Positions 22,915 through 35,463 are shown, counted from the stretch's first letter. The stretch: DNA of 64,000 bases from Dryas octopetala (GCA_963921425.1 OY992833.1:6359228-6423227); one strand, 5' to 3'. A program made the numbers and translations. Notes: generated by a model from the sequence alone, not told the origin.

Positions 22915-25148
22915 GGCAACGACCTCGTTGTTGCTAAACTTTGTGTCTTTTTTTCTTGTACTAATAGACAACGCCCTACTTAGTTCCTTGCCAATCCCTA
23001 CAATATGCAATGATCACGTCGTTGCCTATTGTACTGAAGTCGTTGCCTTATATTTTTTCAATATTGCGTTCATGTTTGTTGCCTATTATAGAGTAATCGT
23101 TGCCAAACTTAATAGAAAACAAATTCACTTTGTTACCTAAACTCTTGCACATTCATAGCCTATACGCATAGGCAACGACAAAAACAGTCGTTGCCTATAT
23201 TATGTTCATTATGGTGCCAAAATTTTCCGCCAAATGAATAGGCAACCACTTGAAAACAATAGGCAACGACCTCATCGTTGTGATCATTTCCCGCCAAATT
23301 ATAGGCAACCCCCTTTTTATCTCCTTGTGTTAGTTTTTAGGATTTGTTAATGTTGGCTATTTTCCTTGTCAAAACAATTGTATTAATTTGTATTTATTCA
23401 CTCACAAGCTCTAGGCTAGATTTAGGACAAGGTCTGCTGCTTTGAAGAAGTCAAGAATGAACAAGTCACAAGGTATACTGCACTTCATTCATTTCATGAA
23501 ATTAACAGATTTTTGTCTATTTGACTAGTCATTCACTGATCATAATGAACACTGTTTTTCACGTACAGTGACTGTTACTTAAATTACAGTTGCTACAGTG
23601 GGTCATTTCGGGTTTTGCTTTTTAAGCCCAATTCTTTGAAAGCCCATATTCTATTTAGTATTAGACATGCATGTGCATTGCACAAGACTTGTTTTCTCCA
23701 CTGTAGCATTCAGATCTGATTTCCTCTTTCCCATTCACGCACACACACTATTCATCATCTTCTACATTCTGATTTTTAAATGCAAAATTCCTTTTGACAG
23801 CTGATTTTTTCTATCCTTAGTAAATACTAGGATACCCCTCTAGGACAAAGGGAATATGCCCTTAATCCGTCTCTTGTGGACAGCCATTGATTGGCTTCCA
23901 CGTGGCATGGGCGAACATGCCTCTTGCGTGGGTGTGTACGGGGATAAGTGGGCTGGCTGTCCAGATCTGGTGTGTACGTCGATGAGCCATTTCAGAGCGT
24001 GAATTCTTGGGTTTTCACCGCTGGGTATTTTCCATGTGAGGTGCTCATCTTCATAAATTTTCAGAAAATGATTTTTAATTCTTGAAAAATCACATAGAGA
24101 TTTTCTGAAATTGTTTTTGTTAAATCTGAAATTCTATATGGGTTTGAGTGCTTAAATGTCTTCATATATACTTCAAACACATTCATTTTAGATTTAAGTT
24201 GAAGGATTCAATATTGATCTTTTCATGCCGATAGCTTGAGAAGATTAATCTTTGTTTGTGAATCCTATATTTGCATATCATGTTCATGCATTGATGAAAC
24301 CACTGAGCTTGGTGCGGATTGGTGCCATGGGTTGATGAGCTTGGAGTGGAGCTGCCTTCTTCATGAATGACCATCTGCCTTGCGTATGGAAGTTGCACAA
24401 AATGGGTAAGCTAGCTGCCACTTAGTCTAGGACTTAGTGATTGAGCTTGTGTGCTGAGTGCCCTCCTTTGTATTGAACTTCTGATTTAGTGGATTGCCTG
24501 GTCAGCTGGATAGACCCCCAGTTTTTACCCTTTGTGGTTTTTCTGGGTGAACATCTTGTGTGTTTCTGTCTTCCATATTTGTGTTGTTATGATTACTGAC
24601 TCACTCATCTTTTAAACACAAATCTGTACTGGAGCTATTTGATTAAAATTGATATATGCCTTATATAATTGTTTAGAAAATCACACACCACTGTAGTTGT
24701 GGATAACACTGGGATGCCTATTGTGATGGATCCTCTGAGTGTATAGGATGTCACTTGATCCTTGGTGTGTTTGATTTGTGTTGTTTTACTGAAGTGATTT
24801 TGGTTTTTAGAAGTCAATGTGGAGTTTCACATTTTGTTACTGGACTGTCTGAGTTGTGTTTGGTTGACTAGTTCGTGAGTAATCACATAAACCAAAAATT
24901 GGGGTCCGATCACTGAAAGTAAAATTAATCAAGTTAATTAAGTGAATAGATCACCTAAACTAAACTTTCACCTTGCCTATTCTTATACTCTACAACCAAA
25001 ACATCGTTGCCTATACTATCGAGATCGTTGCCTATTAATTATCATAGATCAAGTACATAATCGTTGCGCTTGTAAAAAACTTCGTTGTCTATTCTCGTAT
25101 TAGGCAATGAATTTTGCAGCGTTGCCTAATCCCGAATTTCTTGTAGTG
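22915..25148. repeat. Right subterminal repeat array of the CACTA element
   Basis: GGCAACGA, TCGTTGCC and close variants recur at 22915-23310 and 24990-25140. The array is interrupted between 23328 and 24970 by a Copia solo LTR. Confidence 0.75.
23328..24970 (+). mobile_element. Copia LTR, solo, inside the CACTA right end
   Basis: A 1643-bp unit TGTTAGTTTTTAGG..CTAAACTTTCA is flanked on both sides by CCTTG (23323-23327 and 24971-24975), the 5-bp duplication made at insertion. There is no primer-binding site or internal region after it; CACTA sequence resumes directly. It agrees at every point I checked with the 3' LTR at 31731-33373. It is a fossil reduced to a solo LTR. Confidence 0.85.
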
Positions 25149-25634
25149 AGTGAAAAGGTAGTTCGTGGGTGGTTTGCGAATTTAAATTGTGAATTTCATT
25201 TATATAAAATGATTTAAAAGGTAGTCTGTTGTTACAATCTGAATCTCATATAGTCTAACCTTTGGCCTTAGAGTCTATGTCGGTCTGAGCAATCGGAGGA
25301 GAAGGTTGTCCGAGATCGGCATCGTTGGTAGGACTCCCAGCTTTTCCAGAGAATTAGAAACTTACTGAAATAGCTTTCATTAACATCTCTTGATTCATTA
25401 CAACCCTAAGGCTTTAACTAATACAAAGCCAAAAACAACCACACACAAGATTACTAACGTGGCTGACTAAGAACCAAGTACAAACACTTAAGTATTAAGA
25501 CAACAAAACAGAAAGACAAAATTTCTAAAAAACTTGGCTTGAGTCAACATTGGTAGAAGATAGAGACCAAAAGGACACTCGATCATAAAGCAGGGTACGA
25601 TCGATTGTGTGAAACAAAAAATCAATGAAGCATT

Positions 25635-27060
25635 AATATTTCAACAACTACAACACCATCGCAGGTGGCGGCAGTGGAGACTCCAATGCCGCAGTCTACG
25701 GTGCTTTTTTATGCCGTGGCGATCTCACACTGGATGAGTGCCAAGAGTGCGTGGCTACCTTAGCTAGAGAGGCAGTCCAACAGTACTGCCCCTTACGAAA
25801 GGTTGTTGTAATCTAGTACGATGAGTGCATGCTACGGTACTCCTACGTATCTTTCGTTGGCAAAATGGAAGAAAATCCATGAGTTTTATTGTATAACAGT
25901 AGGAATATTACTGAGCCTAACCGCTTTGTTGAGATGCTGACTGAAACAATGATTGGCTACTAGTTGTAATCTTAAATACGGAATGTATCCATTTTAGACA
26001 AAGGTAGCTTCGACACCTCCCCCGACGCCACTGCTTCTTCCTCCTCCACCTCCAGGTTTAGTAACAAGGCCTTAAGGTAAATTAGCAGGGCTCATATTCA
26101 TGTACATATTTGGTCTTAATTTATTCTGTTGAAAGTAGTATCCCAATCGGAGAAATAATATCTTGCATAATAGAATGTTTTATCTATTGTTAATTGATTT
26201 TGAGTTGGATATTATATTGTTTAATTATAGTATTAGAGGGCGAAGCAATATTTATAGATTGTTTTATTTCTACTGTTTATTAATATTGTGTGCATGAAAT
26301 GACAAAATTTCATCGTTAACTATAGTGGCCATTGTTGTTCCACTTGCCATATTGATATTGCTTTTCCCAGTATGCTGCTTATTCCTTGGAAGAAGAGCAA
26401 GGAAAAAGTATGATGCTAGACATCAACAAAATGGTAAACATTTAATTTTTTTACTTTAATTCCTTACTAGGCCCAAATTATGTTCATTTTCATTTCTCTA
26501 GTACAATTTGATTTCTAATCGTTCTCATTAATATGTTACTTCATATAATTTAATTTCTCATTACAATTTGATTTCTACATTTTAAGTAATTCTTGATTTT
26601 GTGTAGTGGGTGACGAAATTACTAGTGTGGAGTCATTGCAGTTTGATTTGGGTACAATTGCAGCAGCCACAAAATTGTTCTCTGATGATAACAGGTTGGG
26701 GGCAGGTAGCTTTGGTGAGGTCTACAAGGTTATGACTTTGACTTGGCAAATTTCATGAAATTAAAAAAGTATGCAGATTTAAATGTGTTGTAACTCATGA
26801 ATGTTAATAAGATGTTTGTAAAACTGGTTTAACGACTTTCAGGGCACACTTCCTAATGGTCAAGAAATAGCTGTGAAGAGATTATATAGAAGCTCGGGCC
26901 AAGGCGCTAAGGAGTTTAAGAATGAGGTTGTTTTGGTAGCTAAGTTTTAGCACATAAATTTGGTGAGGCTATTGGGATTTTGCTCGGAAGGAGAAGAAAA
27001 GATACTTGTTTACGAATATGTGGAGAACAATAGCCTTGACCACTTTTTATATGGTACTTC
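25635..27060 (+). pseudogene. Cysteine-rich receptor-like kinase (CRK) pseudogene, left copy
   Basis: Pieces in order: part of a Gnk2 (DUF26) extracellular domain at about 25660-25960 with the Cys pattern CRGDLTLDECQECV; a membrane helix near 26325-26410 (VAIVVPLAILILLFPVCCLF) with a basic stop-transfer; and kinase subdomains I-V in two exons at about 26610-26730 ([10 protein letters not shown]) and 26843-27060 ([20 protein letters not shown], then [18 protein letters not shown]). Intact CRKs are plasma-membrane receptors with two Gnk2 domains and a full kinase. This one has stops in the Gnk2 part (TAG where YDECML should follow IW) and before [10 protein letters not shown], and it ends before the catalytic loop. 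It is clearly dead. Confidence 0.85.
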
Positions 27061-27097
27061 AGTCATTCTGCTCAGGAGTAAGACATTGTAGGTAACC

Positions 27098-30000
27098 TTG
27101 AATGCTTTTTCAGCCACTAAGAGGAACATTTGGTACCTAGATAGTGGGTGTTCCAAACATATGACGGGAGATAAGGAGGTCTTTACCTCTCTTGCTCCTT
27201 ATGATGGTGGTAGTGTGACTTTTGGAGGAGGAGAGAAGTCATATGTGAGTGGAAAGGGGGTTGTACACATACCCGGTATACCCGAATTGAAAAATGTGAG
27301 ATTTGTTGATGGGCTAAATTCTAATTTGCTTAGTATTAGCCAACTTTGTGATGAATGGGGTGGTGAAGTGTGTATGTCCAAGAGTGGATGTAGAATTGTT
27401 GACTCCCAAGGAAGGGAGATCTTGAATGCCCCTAGGTCTAGGGATGATTGCTATGTGTTTGATGGCAATGTTGGAAAAATTGAGAATACTTGCAATAGAG
27501 CTATTGATGACACTAGCTCTCTTTGGCATCAAAGACTTGGTCACATTAATGTTCATGACCTTTACAAGTTGTCTAAGCATGAGGTTGTTAGAGGTCTTCC
27601 AAAGATAGGAAAGCCCGAAACTTTTGTTTGTGGTCCATGTCAAATGGGGAAACAAACCAAAGAACCACACAAAAGAGTCAAAGACATAGGCACCTCTAGG
27701 ACACTTGAACTAATTCACTTGGATTTAGTTGGTCCGGTCCAAACCTTGTCAATAGGTGGAAAGAAATACATTCTAGTCATGGTAGATGATTTTTCTAGGT
27801 ACACTTGGGTGTCATTTCTTAAGGACAAGTCGGAGACATTTCATCATTTTGTCAAGATTGTGAAACTGCAGAAAAGTGAAGGTATGTCGAGTCTGTCAAC
27901 CCTGTCTAGAATCAGATCAGACCATGGTACTGAGTTTGAAAACTCTCAATTCGATGAGTTTTGTTGTCAAATGGGTATTAAACATGAATTCTCAGCTCCA
28001 ATAACACCCCAACAAAATGGAATCGTTGAGAGAAAGAATAGGGTTTTGATTGAGATGGCTAGAGTGATGTTGAATAGCAAAAATCTTGCTAAACATTTCT
28101 GGGCTGAGGCGGTAAACACGGCATGTTACATCATAAATAGAGTCTATCTTAGGCCGGGAACCAAAAAGACTCCCTATGAACTGTGGAAGGGTAGGAAACC
28201 TAAGGTTACACACTTTAGAGTGTTTGGGAGTGCATGTTACATCCTTAGGGATAGGGAACATTTGGGAAAATTTGATTCCAAGAGGGATGAGGGTCTGTTT
28301 TTAGGCTATTCTTCCAACAGTAGAGCATTTAGAGTCTTCAATTTGCGAACAAATTCTATGTTGGAATCCATAAATGTGAAAATAGATGATCATGATGCAT
28401 CTATTGAAATGGCTGCAGATAAGGATGGATTGTTCCCACAATCTGATCCTAAAGAGGTTAGTTTGGTTAAAGAAGAGTCCAAGTCAGACAGTGATGAACC
28501 TACTGATGACTCAAAAATTGTTGAGTTTGACAAGTCAGAGAGCGAACAAAATGACAAAACTCTGAGTGACAGATCTGAAAAACCAAGATGGGTGAGGTGT
28601 AACCATGGTGAAGATGTAATTCTAGGTTCTTTAGACAAGCCAGTTAGGACTAGAAAACAAATGGCCAATGAACTTGCTCATGTGTGCTATGTTTCCATTG
28701 TTGAACCTAAAAATGTCAAAGAGGCACTCAATCATGAGGAATGGGTGAGTGCAATGCATGAGGAATTGAACCAATTTGAGAGAAACCAAGTGTGGACTCT
28801 TGTAGAGAGACCAACCAACACAAATGTCATTGGAACCAAATGGATATTCAAAAATAAATCCGATGAATTTGGGAATGTAGTTAGAAACAAGGCAAGGCTT
28901 GTTGCTCAAGGGTACTCTCAACTAGAGGGTATTGATTTTGATGAGACTTTTGCACCCGTTGCTAGACTTGAGTCCGTTAGGTTGCTTTGTGCCATTGCAT
29001 GTCATCTTAAGTTCAAATTGTATCAAATGGATGTCAAAACAGCGTTTTTAAATGGATACTTGAATGAGGAAGTTTTTGTAGAACAACCAAAAGGTTTTGA
29101 GGATCCTCACATGAGAGATGGTGTCTATAAATTGAGGAAAGCCTTGTATGGGCTGAAGCAAGCTCCAAGAGCTTGGTATGAGAGACTCTCTCATCACTTG
29201 TTGTCCAATGGGTATCAAAGAGGGTCGGTTGACAAGACCCTATTTGTAAAAAGGTTGAAAAATGATGTCTTGATTGCTCAAGTTTATGTGGATGATATTG
29301 TTTTTTGTTCTACTTCAGATTTTCATGTTAAGAGATTCATTGATGTAATGTCTAGTGAATTTGAAATGAGTCTAGTTGGTGAAATGAATTTCTTTTTAGG
29401 GCTTCAAGTCAAGCAAGTAGATAGTGGGATATTTATCTCCCAATCTAAGTATGCTAGAAACTTGGTCAAAAAGTTTGGGCTTGAGTCTTCCAAAGTGGCT
29501 ACTACTCCAATGAGTAAAAGCTCCAAACTTCATAGGGATCCAAATGGTAAGCAAGTGGACCAAACCTTGTATAGAAGCATGATAGGAAGTCTCCTCTACC
29601 TCACAGCTAGTAGACCGGACATATCGTTTGCGGTAGGAGTGTGTGCTAGGTTCCAAAGTGATCCCAAAGACTCCCATTTGTTTGCAACAAAAAGAATCAT
29701 CAAATATGTAAGTGGGACTCTTGACTATGGGTTGTGGTATACCCATGATACCAACACTAAATTGGTTGGATTTAGTGACTCCGATTGGGCTGGGTGTAGT
29801 GATGATTTGAAGAGCACCTCGGGTGGTGCTTTCTATGTTGGGAATAACCTAGTGTCTTGGCATAGCAAGAAGCAGAATTCTGTCTCTTTGTCGACTGCTG
29901 AAGCTGAATACATAGCAGCAGGGAGTTGTTGTACACAACTCATTTGGATGAGACAAATGTTAGCCGATTATGGAATTGATGAGAAAACTTTTCTCATCTA

Positions 30001-30229
30001 TTGTGATAACATGAGTGCTATAGATATCTCCAAGAACCCGGTGCAACATACTAGAACCAAGCATATTGACATAAGACATCATTTCATTCGAGATCTTGTG
30101 GAGAGTGGAACTCTTACTTTGACTTTTGTTCCTTCCGAACAACAACTTGCAGACATCTTTACAAAAGCTCTAGAGAATCCAAAGCACATTAGTCTTCGGA
30201 AGTCAATTGGCATTTGTACACATGCATGA
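27098..30229 (+). CDS. Copia pol coding region (fossil element)
   Basis: An open frame of 1043 codons covers the end of a Copia polyprotein. In order: aspartic protease ([10 protein letters not shown] near 27137), integrase zinc finger (about 27520-27650), integrase core (about 27700-28130), reverse transcriptase (about 28780-29510, YVDDIVF near 29287) and RNase H (about 29760-30170). The first ATG is internal to the polyprotein and is not a true start. The coding part looks well preserved, which fits a young insertion, but the element around it is incomplete. Confidence 0.9.
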   Translation: MNAFSATKRNIWYLDSGCSKHMTGDKEVFTSLAPYDGGSVTFGGGEKSYVSGKGVVHIPGIPELKNVRFVDGLNSNLLSISQLCDEWGGEVCMSKSGCRIVDSQGREILNAPRSRDDCYVFDGNVGKIENTCNRAIDDTSSLWHQRLGHINVHDLYKLSKHEVVRGLPKIGKPETFVCGPCQMGKQTKEPHKRVKDIGTSRTLELIHLDLVGPVQTLSIGGKKYILVMVDDFSRYTWVSFLKDKSETFHHFVKIVKLQKSEGMSSLSTLSRIRSDHGTEFENSQFDEFCCQMGIKHEFSAPITPQQNGIVERKNRVLIEMARVMLNSKNLAKHFWAEAVNTACYIINRVYLRPGTKKTPYELWKGRKPKVTHFRVFGSACYILRDREHLGKFDSKRDEGLFLGYSSNSRAFRVFNLRTNSMLESINVKIDDHDASIEMAADKDGLFPQSDPKEVSLVKEESKSDSDEPTDDSKIVEFDKSESEQNDKTLSDRSEKPRWVRCNHGEDVILGSLDKPVRTRKQMANELAHVCYVSIVEPKNVKEALNHEEWVSAMHEELNQFERNQVWTLVERPTNTNVIGTKWIFKNKSDEFGNVVRNKARLVAQGYSQLEGIDFDETFAPVARLESVRLLCAIACHLKFKLYQMDVKTAFLNGYLNEEVFVEQPKGFEDPHMRDGVYKLRKALYGLKQAPRAWYERLSHHLLSNGYQRGSVDKTLFVKRLKNDVLIAQVYVDDIVFCSTSDFHVKRFIDVMSSEFEMSLVGEMNFFLGLQVKQVDSGIFISQSKYARNLVKKFGLESSKVATTPMSKSSKLHRDPNGKQVDQTLYRSMIGSLLYLTASRPDISFAVGVCARFQSDPKDSHLFATKRIIKYVSGTLDYGLWYTHDTNTKLVGFSDSDWAGCSDDLKSTSGGAFYVGNNLVSWHSKKQNSVSLSTAEAEYIAAGSCCTQLIWMRQMLADYGIDEKTFLIYCDNMSAIDISKNPVQHTRTKHIDIRHHFIRDLVESGTLTLTFVPSEQQLADIFTKALENPKHISLRKSIGICTHA

Positions 30230-31730
30230 GTCTTTGTAGTTAAATGTGCTTCATTGTTTAAGTTTCTTTTATTTGGTTAAGTAGTTTTTCTTTTAACGAA
30301 AATAACCACTTTGAAAGGTCTTAACATTATGTGTCACACTCTCTTTGATATTCAAAAAGGTTCTTGCATAACATGAGTCATGTCAATAAGCATAATCCCT
30401 CCTTCTTGTCAAATGTTAGCTTTGAGATCTCTTTCTATTTAACACTTTGTCATGGTCAATCAAACTTGTTAAATACTTTTCAAAGACAATTTGTTTGAGG
30501 ATGCAATTTAGCCCTTCAATATAATTCCTCATTTGTGACCCATCTTCAGCTACACTTTTCTCATTTGAACAAATGTGCATCATACAAAATAACAAAAAAA
30601 AAGGAGGAAGTGTGACCAAAGAAGTCACGGCCCTAGGGAGAAACAAGGTGTTTTTATGGTGTTCTAGGGTAAAGAGTCGCAAAATTGGACCAATTCATTG
30701 CACTTAACTTGGGATGTGCTTAAACAAAACAAATGAAAATAATTTTTGAAAAGCCATTGTCATGAGTTGAAAATCTTTGCTTTCAAGATTTGTTCCCAAA
30801 TTAGAAATTCTCTTGAGTGGTTAAATTCCAATCTCTTGTAGTGGATGAAACTTATTTAAACTCTTTGATTGTCATTGACATTGTTTTACCATCTTGAACA
30901 AGTCTTGCATGCTAGCATTGACCTCCCTATATCCCAAATATGCTTATTCTCTTGCACAAAATTTGCAATCTTCATTTTCCATATCTATTAGAGTGTTGAC
31001 ATTGGTGGTTAAATTCTTTTCAAGTGTGTTTGTTGTTTTGTCAAATTTGTTTTGTCAAAAATAAAATCCCTGAAGCACATCTAACTCATAGATTTTCCTT
31101 GTGTGTCATTGCTTCCAATTTTCTAAGGATTCCTCTATCTTTTTTTTGTTTTATGCTCCAGTACGCAGTTTGTTCATTTTGACTAGTTTACCAATCGTCA
31201 AATACAGTCAATTTCACAGAGCCATTCTGCACTTTGAATCACTGTTCATTAAGGGCATTTCAGACTTTTCTACATACCGAGGTTCTTCTCTAGCTGTCCC
31301 TCATATTACATGTCTATATTCTGCAAGCCCGGTATCGAGATGTTGCATTTAGGGGGAGTTTGTCTTTAGGGGGAGTTTGTCTTTAGAGGAGTTAAAATTT
31401 AGGGGGAGTTAGACTTGTATGGAATGTTTCTCTTTCGGCATGTATTTTTCTTGCATATCTCTCCATTTTTCTGTGCTTCTGAACTGAATTGTCTTTTATG
31501 ACTGACCTTTTGTCCTTCCATGACAAAAAGGGGGAGAATGTATTGGTTGATGTACCTTGGCTGTTGTTTAATCTCCATTGCTTGCTGCGTTTAAACTGCA
31601 TACTATCATACTTTGTGTTGTGCAAGTTTTTTCTTCATGTAGGTACATATAACAAGTGTTGGGCTGTGTGTTGAGAGTCTTGTGAGATAAATGGGTTATT
31701 GTTTTGTCAAGGAAAGCCAAAGGGGGAGAT
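30230..31730 (+). other. 3' noncoding region of the Copia element
   Basis: About 1.5 kb between the pol stop and the 3' LTR, with no frame that I can assign. It contains several AGGGGGAG tracts (near 31350, 31367, 31401, 31530 and 31719), some as short tandem TTTAGGGGGAGTTTGTC units. The last tract abuts the LTR and is the likely polypurine tract. Confidence 0.6.
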
Positions 31731-33373
31731 TGTTAGTTTTTAGGATTTGTTAATGTTGGCTATTTTCCTTGTCAAAACAATTGTATTAATTTGTATTTAT
31801 TCACTCACAAGCTCTAGGCTAGATTTAGGACAAGGTCTGCTGCTTTGAAGAAGTCAAGAATGAACAAGTCACAAGGTATACTGCACTTCATTCATTTCAT
31901 GAAATTAACAGATTTTTGTCTATTTGACTAGTCATTCACTGATCATAATGAACACTGTTTTTCACGTACAGTGACTGTTACTTAAATTACAGTTGCTACA
32001 GTGGGTCATTTCGGGTTTTGCTTTTTAAGCCCAATTCTTTGAAAGCCCATATTCTATTTAGTATTAGACATGCATGTGCATTGCACAAGACTTGTTTTCT
32101 CCACTGTAGCATTCAGATCTGATTTCCTCTTTCCCATTCACGCACACACACTATTCATCATCTTCTACATTCTGATTTTTAAATGCAAAATTCCTTTTGA
32201 CAGCTGATTTTTTCTATCCTTAGTAAATACTAGGATACCCCTCTAGGACAAAGGGAATATGCCCTTAATCCGTCTCTTGTGGACAGCCATTGATTGGCTT
32301 CCACGTGGCATGGGCGAACATGCCTCTTGCGTGGGTGTGTACGGGGATAAGTGGGCTGGCTGTCCAGATCTGGTGTGTACGTCGATGAGCCATTTCAGAG
32401 CGTGAATTCTTGGGTTTTCACCGCTGGGTATTTTCCATGTGAGGTGCTCATCTTCATAAATTTTCAGAAAATGATTTTTAATTCTTGAAAAATCACATAG
32501 AGATTTTCTGAAATTGTTTTTGTTAAATCTGAAATTCTATATGGGTTTGAGTGCTTAAATGTCTTCATATATACTTCAAACACATTCATTTTAGATTTAA
32601 GTTGAAGGATTCAATATTGATCTTTTCATGCCGATAGCTTGAGAAGATTAATCTTTGTTTGTGAATCCTATATTTGCATATCATGTTCATGCATTGATGA
32701 AACCACTGAGCTTGGTGCGGATTGGTGCCATGGGTTGATGAGCTTGGAGTGGAGCTGCCTTCTTCATGAATGACCATCTGCCTTGCGTATGGAAGTTGCA
32801 CAAAATGGGTAAGCTAGCTGCCACTTAGTCTAGGACTTAGTGATTGAGCTTGTGTGCTGAGTGCCCTCCTTTGTATTGAACTTCTGATTTAGTGGATTGC
32901 CTGGTCAGCTGGATAGACCCCCAGTTTTTACCCTTTGTGGTTTTTCTGGGTGAACATCTTGTGTGTTTCTGTCTTCCATATTTGTGTTGTTATGATTACT
33001 GACTCACTCATCTTTTAAACACAAATCTGTACTGGAGCTATTTGATTAAAATTGATATATGCCTTATATAATTGTTTAGAAAATCACACACCACTGTAGT
33101 TGTGGATAACACTGGGATGCCTATTGTGATGGATCCTCTGAGTGTATAGGATGTCACTTGATCCTTGGTGTGTTTGATTTGTGTTGTTTTACTGAAGTGA
33201 TTTTGGTTTTTAGAAGTCAATGTGGAGTTTCACATTTTGTTACTGGACTGTCTGAGTTGTGTTTGGTTGACTAGTTCGTGAGTAATCACATAAACCAAAA
33301 ATTGGGGTCCGATCACTGAAAGTAAAATTAATCAAGTTAATTAAGTGAATAGATCACCTAAACTAAACTTTCA
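31731..33373 (+). mobile_element. Copia 3' LTR
   Basis: A 1643-bp LTR, TGTTAG..TTTCA, preceded directly by the polypurine tract and followed by the target duplication CCTTG. It has the same length as the solo LTR at 23328-24970, with no difference at the positions compared. Confidence 0.88.
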
Positions 33374-34037
33374 CCTTGCCTATTCTTATACTCTACAACC
33401 AAAACATCGTTGCCTATACTATCGAGATCGTTGCCTATTAATTATCATAGATCAAGTACATAATCGTTGCGCTTGTAAAAAACTTCGTTGTCTATTCTCG
33501 TATTAGGCAATGAATTTTGCAGCGTTGCCTAATCCCGAATTTCTTGTAGTGAGTGAAAAGGTAGTTCGTGGGTGGTTTGCGAATTTAAATTGTGAATTTC
33601 ATTTATATAAAATGATTTAAAAGGTAGTCTGTTGTTACAATCTGAATCTCATATAGTCTAACCTTTGGCCTTAGAGTCTATGTCGGTCTGAGCAATCGGA
33701 GGAGAAGGTTGTCCGAGATCGGCATCGTTGGTAGGACTCCCAGCTTTTCCAGAGAATTAGAAACTTACTGAAATAGCTTTCATTAACATCTCTTGATTCA
33801 TTACAACCCTAAGGCTTTAACTAATACAAAGCCAAAAACAACCACACACAAGATTACTAACGTGGCTGACTAAGAACCAAGTACAAACACTTAAGTATTA
33901 AGACAACAAAACAGAAAGACAAAATTTCTAAAAAACTTGGCTTGAGTCAACATTGGTAGAAGATAGAGACCAAAAGGACACTCGATCATAAAGCAGGGTA
34001 CGATCGATTGTGTGAAACAAAAAATCAATGAAGCATT

Positions 34038-35463
34038 AATATTTCAACAACTACAACACCATCGCAGGTGGCGGCAGTGGAGACTCCAATGCCGCAGTCT
34101 ACGGTGCTTTTTTATGCCGTGGCGATCTCACACTGGATGAGTGCCAAGAGTGCGTGGCTACCTTAGCTAGAGAGGCAGTCCAACAGTACTGCCCCTTACG
34201 AAAGGTTGTTGTAATCTAGTACGATGAGTGCATGCTACGGTACTCCTACGTATCTTTCGTTGGCAAAATGGAAGAAAATCCATGAGTTTTATTGTATAAC
34301 AGTAGGAATATTACTGAGCCTAACCGCTTTGTTGAGATGCTGACTGAAACAATGATTGGCTACTAGTTGTAATCTTAAATACGGAATGTATCCATTTTAG
34401 ACAAAGGTAGCTTCGACACCTCCCCCGACGCCACTGCTTCTTCCTCCTCCACCTCCAGGTTTAGTAACAAGGCCTTAAGGTAAATTAGCAGGGCTCATAT
34501 TCATGTACATATTTGGTCTTAATTTATTCTGTTGAAAGTAGTATCCCAATCGGAGAAATAATATCTTGCATAATAGAATGTTTTATCTATTGTTAATTGA
34601 TTTTGAGTTGGATATTATATTGTTTAATTATAGTATTAGAGGGCGAAGCAATATTTATAGATTGTTTTATTTCTACTGTTTATTAATATTGTGTGCATGA
34701 AATGACAAAATTTCATCGTTAACTATAGTGGCCATTGTTGTTCCACTTGCCATATTGATATTGCTTTTCCCAGTATGCTGCTTATTCCTTGGAAGAAGAG
34801 CAAGGAAAAAGTATGATGCTAGACATCAACAAAATGGTAAACATTTAATTTTTTTACTTTAATTCCTTACTAGGCCCAAATTATGTTCATTTTCATTTCT
34901 CTAGTACAATTTGATTTCTAATCGTTCTCATTAATATGTTACTTCATATAATTTAATTTCTCATTACAATTTGATTTCTACATTTTAAGTAATTCTTGAT
35001 TTTGTGTAGTGGGTGACGAAATTACTAGTGTGGAGTCATTGCAGTTTGATTTGGGTACAATTGCAGCAGCCACAAAATTGTTCTCTGATGATAACAGGTT
35101 GGGGGCAGGTAGCTTTGGTGAGGTCTACAAGGTTATGACTTTGACTTGGCAAATTTCATGAAATTAAAAAAGTATGCAGATTTAAATGTGTTGTAACTCA
35201 TGAATGTTAATAAGATGTTTGTAAAACTGGTTTAACGACTTTCAGGGCACACTTCCTAATGGTCAAGAAATAGCTGTGAAGAGATTATATAGAAGCTCGG
35301 GCCAAGGCGCTAAGGAGTTTAAGAATGAGGTTGTTTTGGTAGCTAAGTTTTAGCACATAAATTTGGTGAGGCTATTGGGATTTTGCTCGGAAGGAGAAGA
35401 AAAGATACTTGTTTACGAATATGTGGAGAACAATAGCCTTGACCACTTTTTATATGGTACTTC
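34038..35463 (+). pseudogene. Cysteine-rich receptor-like kinase pseudogene, right copy
   Basis: Exact counterpart of the pseudogene at 25635-27060, with the same stop codons, the same intron positions and the same premature end after [11 protein letters not shown]. Because the stops are shared, the gene was already broken before the duplication. It is followed by Gypsy-derived sequence on the opposite strand. Confidence 0.85.

Larger units (their letters stand above)
17148..25148. mobile_element. CACTA (En/Spm-type) transposon with nested insertions
   Basis: Left end CACTACAAGAGAATAGAG at 17148; right end TTTCTTGTAGTG at 25148 (CACTACAAGAAATTCGGG on the complement). Both ends are lined with the same GGCAACGA/TCGTTGCC subterminal motif, at 17165-18030 and 22915-25140. 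The expected 3-bp duplication reads AGA at the left and AGT at the right; the unbroken minisatellite unit nearby has AGT, so one base has changed since insertion. Inside are a minus-strand Transposase_24-like gene, a Mutator-type MITE, an HMA-domain exon and, near the right end, a Copia solo LTR. Without the nested elements it is about 5.5 kb. No intact TNP2-type transposase core is seen, so it looks nonautonomous. Confidence 0.8.
23328..27094. repeat. Large direct duplication, left copy (3767 bp)
   Basis: Sequence identical at all compared points to 31731-35497, with a constant offset of 8403 bp throughout, meaning no net indels. It holds the Copia LTR, the CACTA right end, the minisatellite remnant and the receptor-kinase pseudogene. 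Identity starts at the first base of the LTR and stops after GTAGGTA at 27094. Confidence 0.93.
27095..33373 (+). mobile_element. Copia retrotransposon, partial (SIRE/Maximus-like)
   Basis: The element retains protease, integrase, reverse transcriptase and RNase H coding sequence, a long 1.5-kb 3' noncoding stretch, a polypurine tract (AAAGGGGGAGA at about 31719) and the 3' LTR, followed by the CCTTG duplication at 33374-33378. A gag region and an adjoining 5' LTR with a primer-binding site are not present here. The left border at 27095 is a duplication breakpoint and not an element end. Domain order and the long 3' region suggest the SIRE/Maximus lineage, tentatively. It is incomplete and treated as a fossil. 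Its LTR pair cannot date the insertion because the two LTR copies are products of the later duplication. Confidence 0.85.

Noticed and set aside
24183-24398. Identical 71-residue minus-strand frame seen also at 32586-32801
   Set aside because: Both lie inside Copia LTR copies; the repeat of the frame only reflects the duplication.
27098-30229. The longest open frame as a host gene
   Set aside because: Protease, integrase, reverse transcriptase and RNase H in Copia order identify it as retrotransposon pol.
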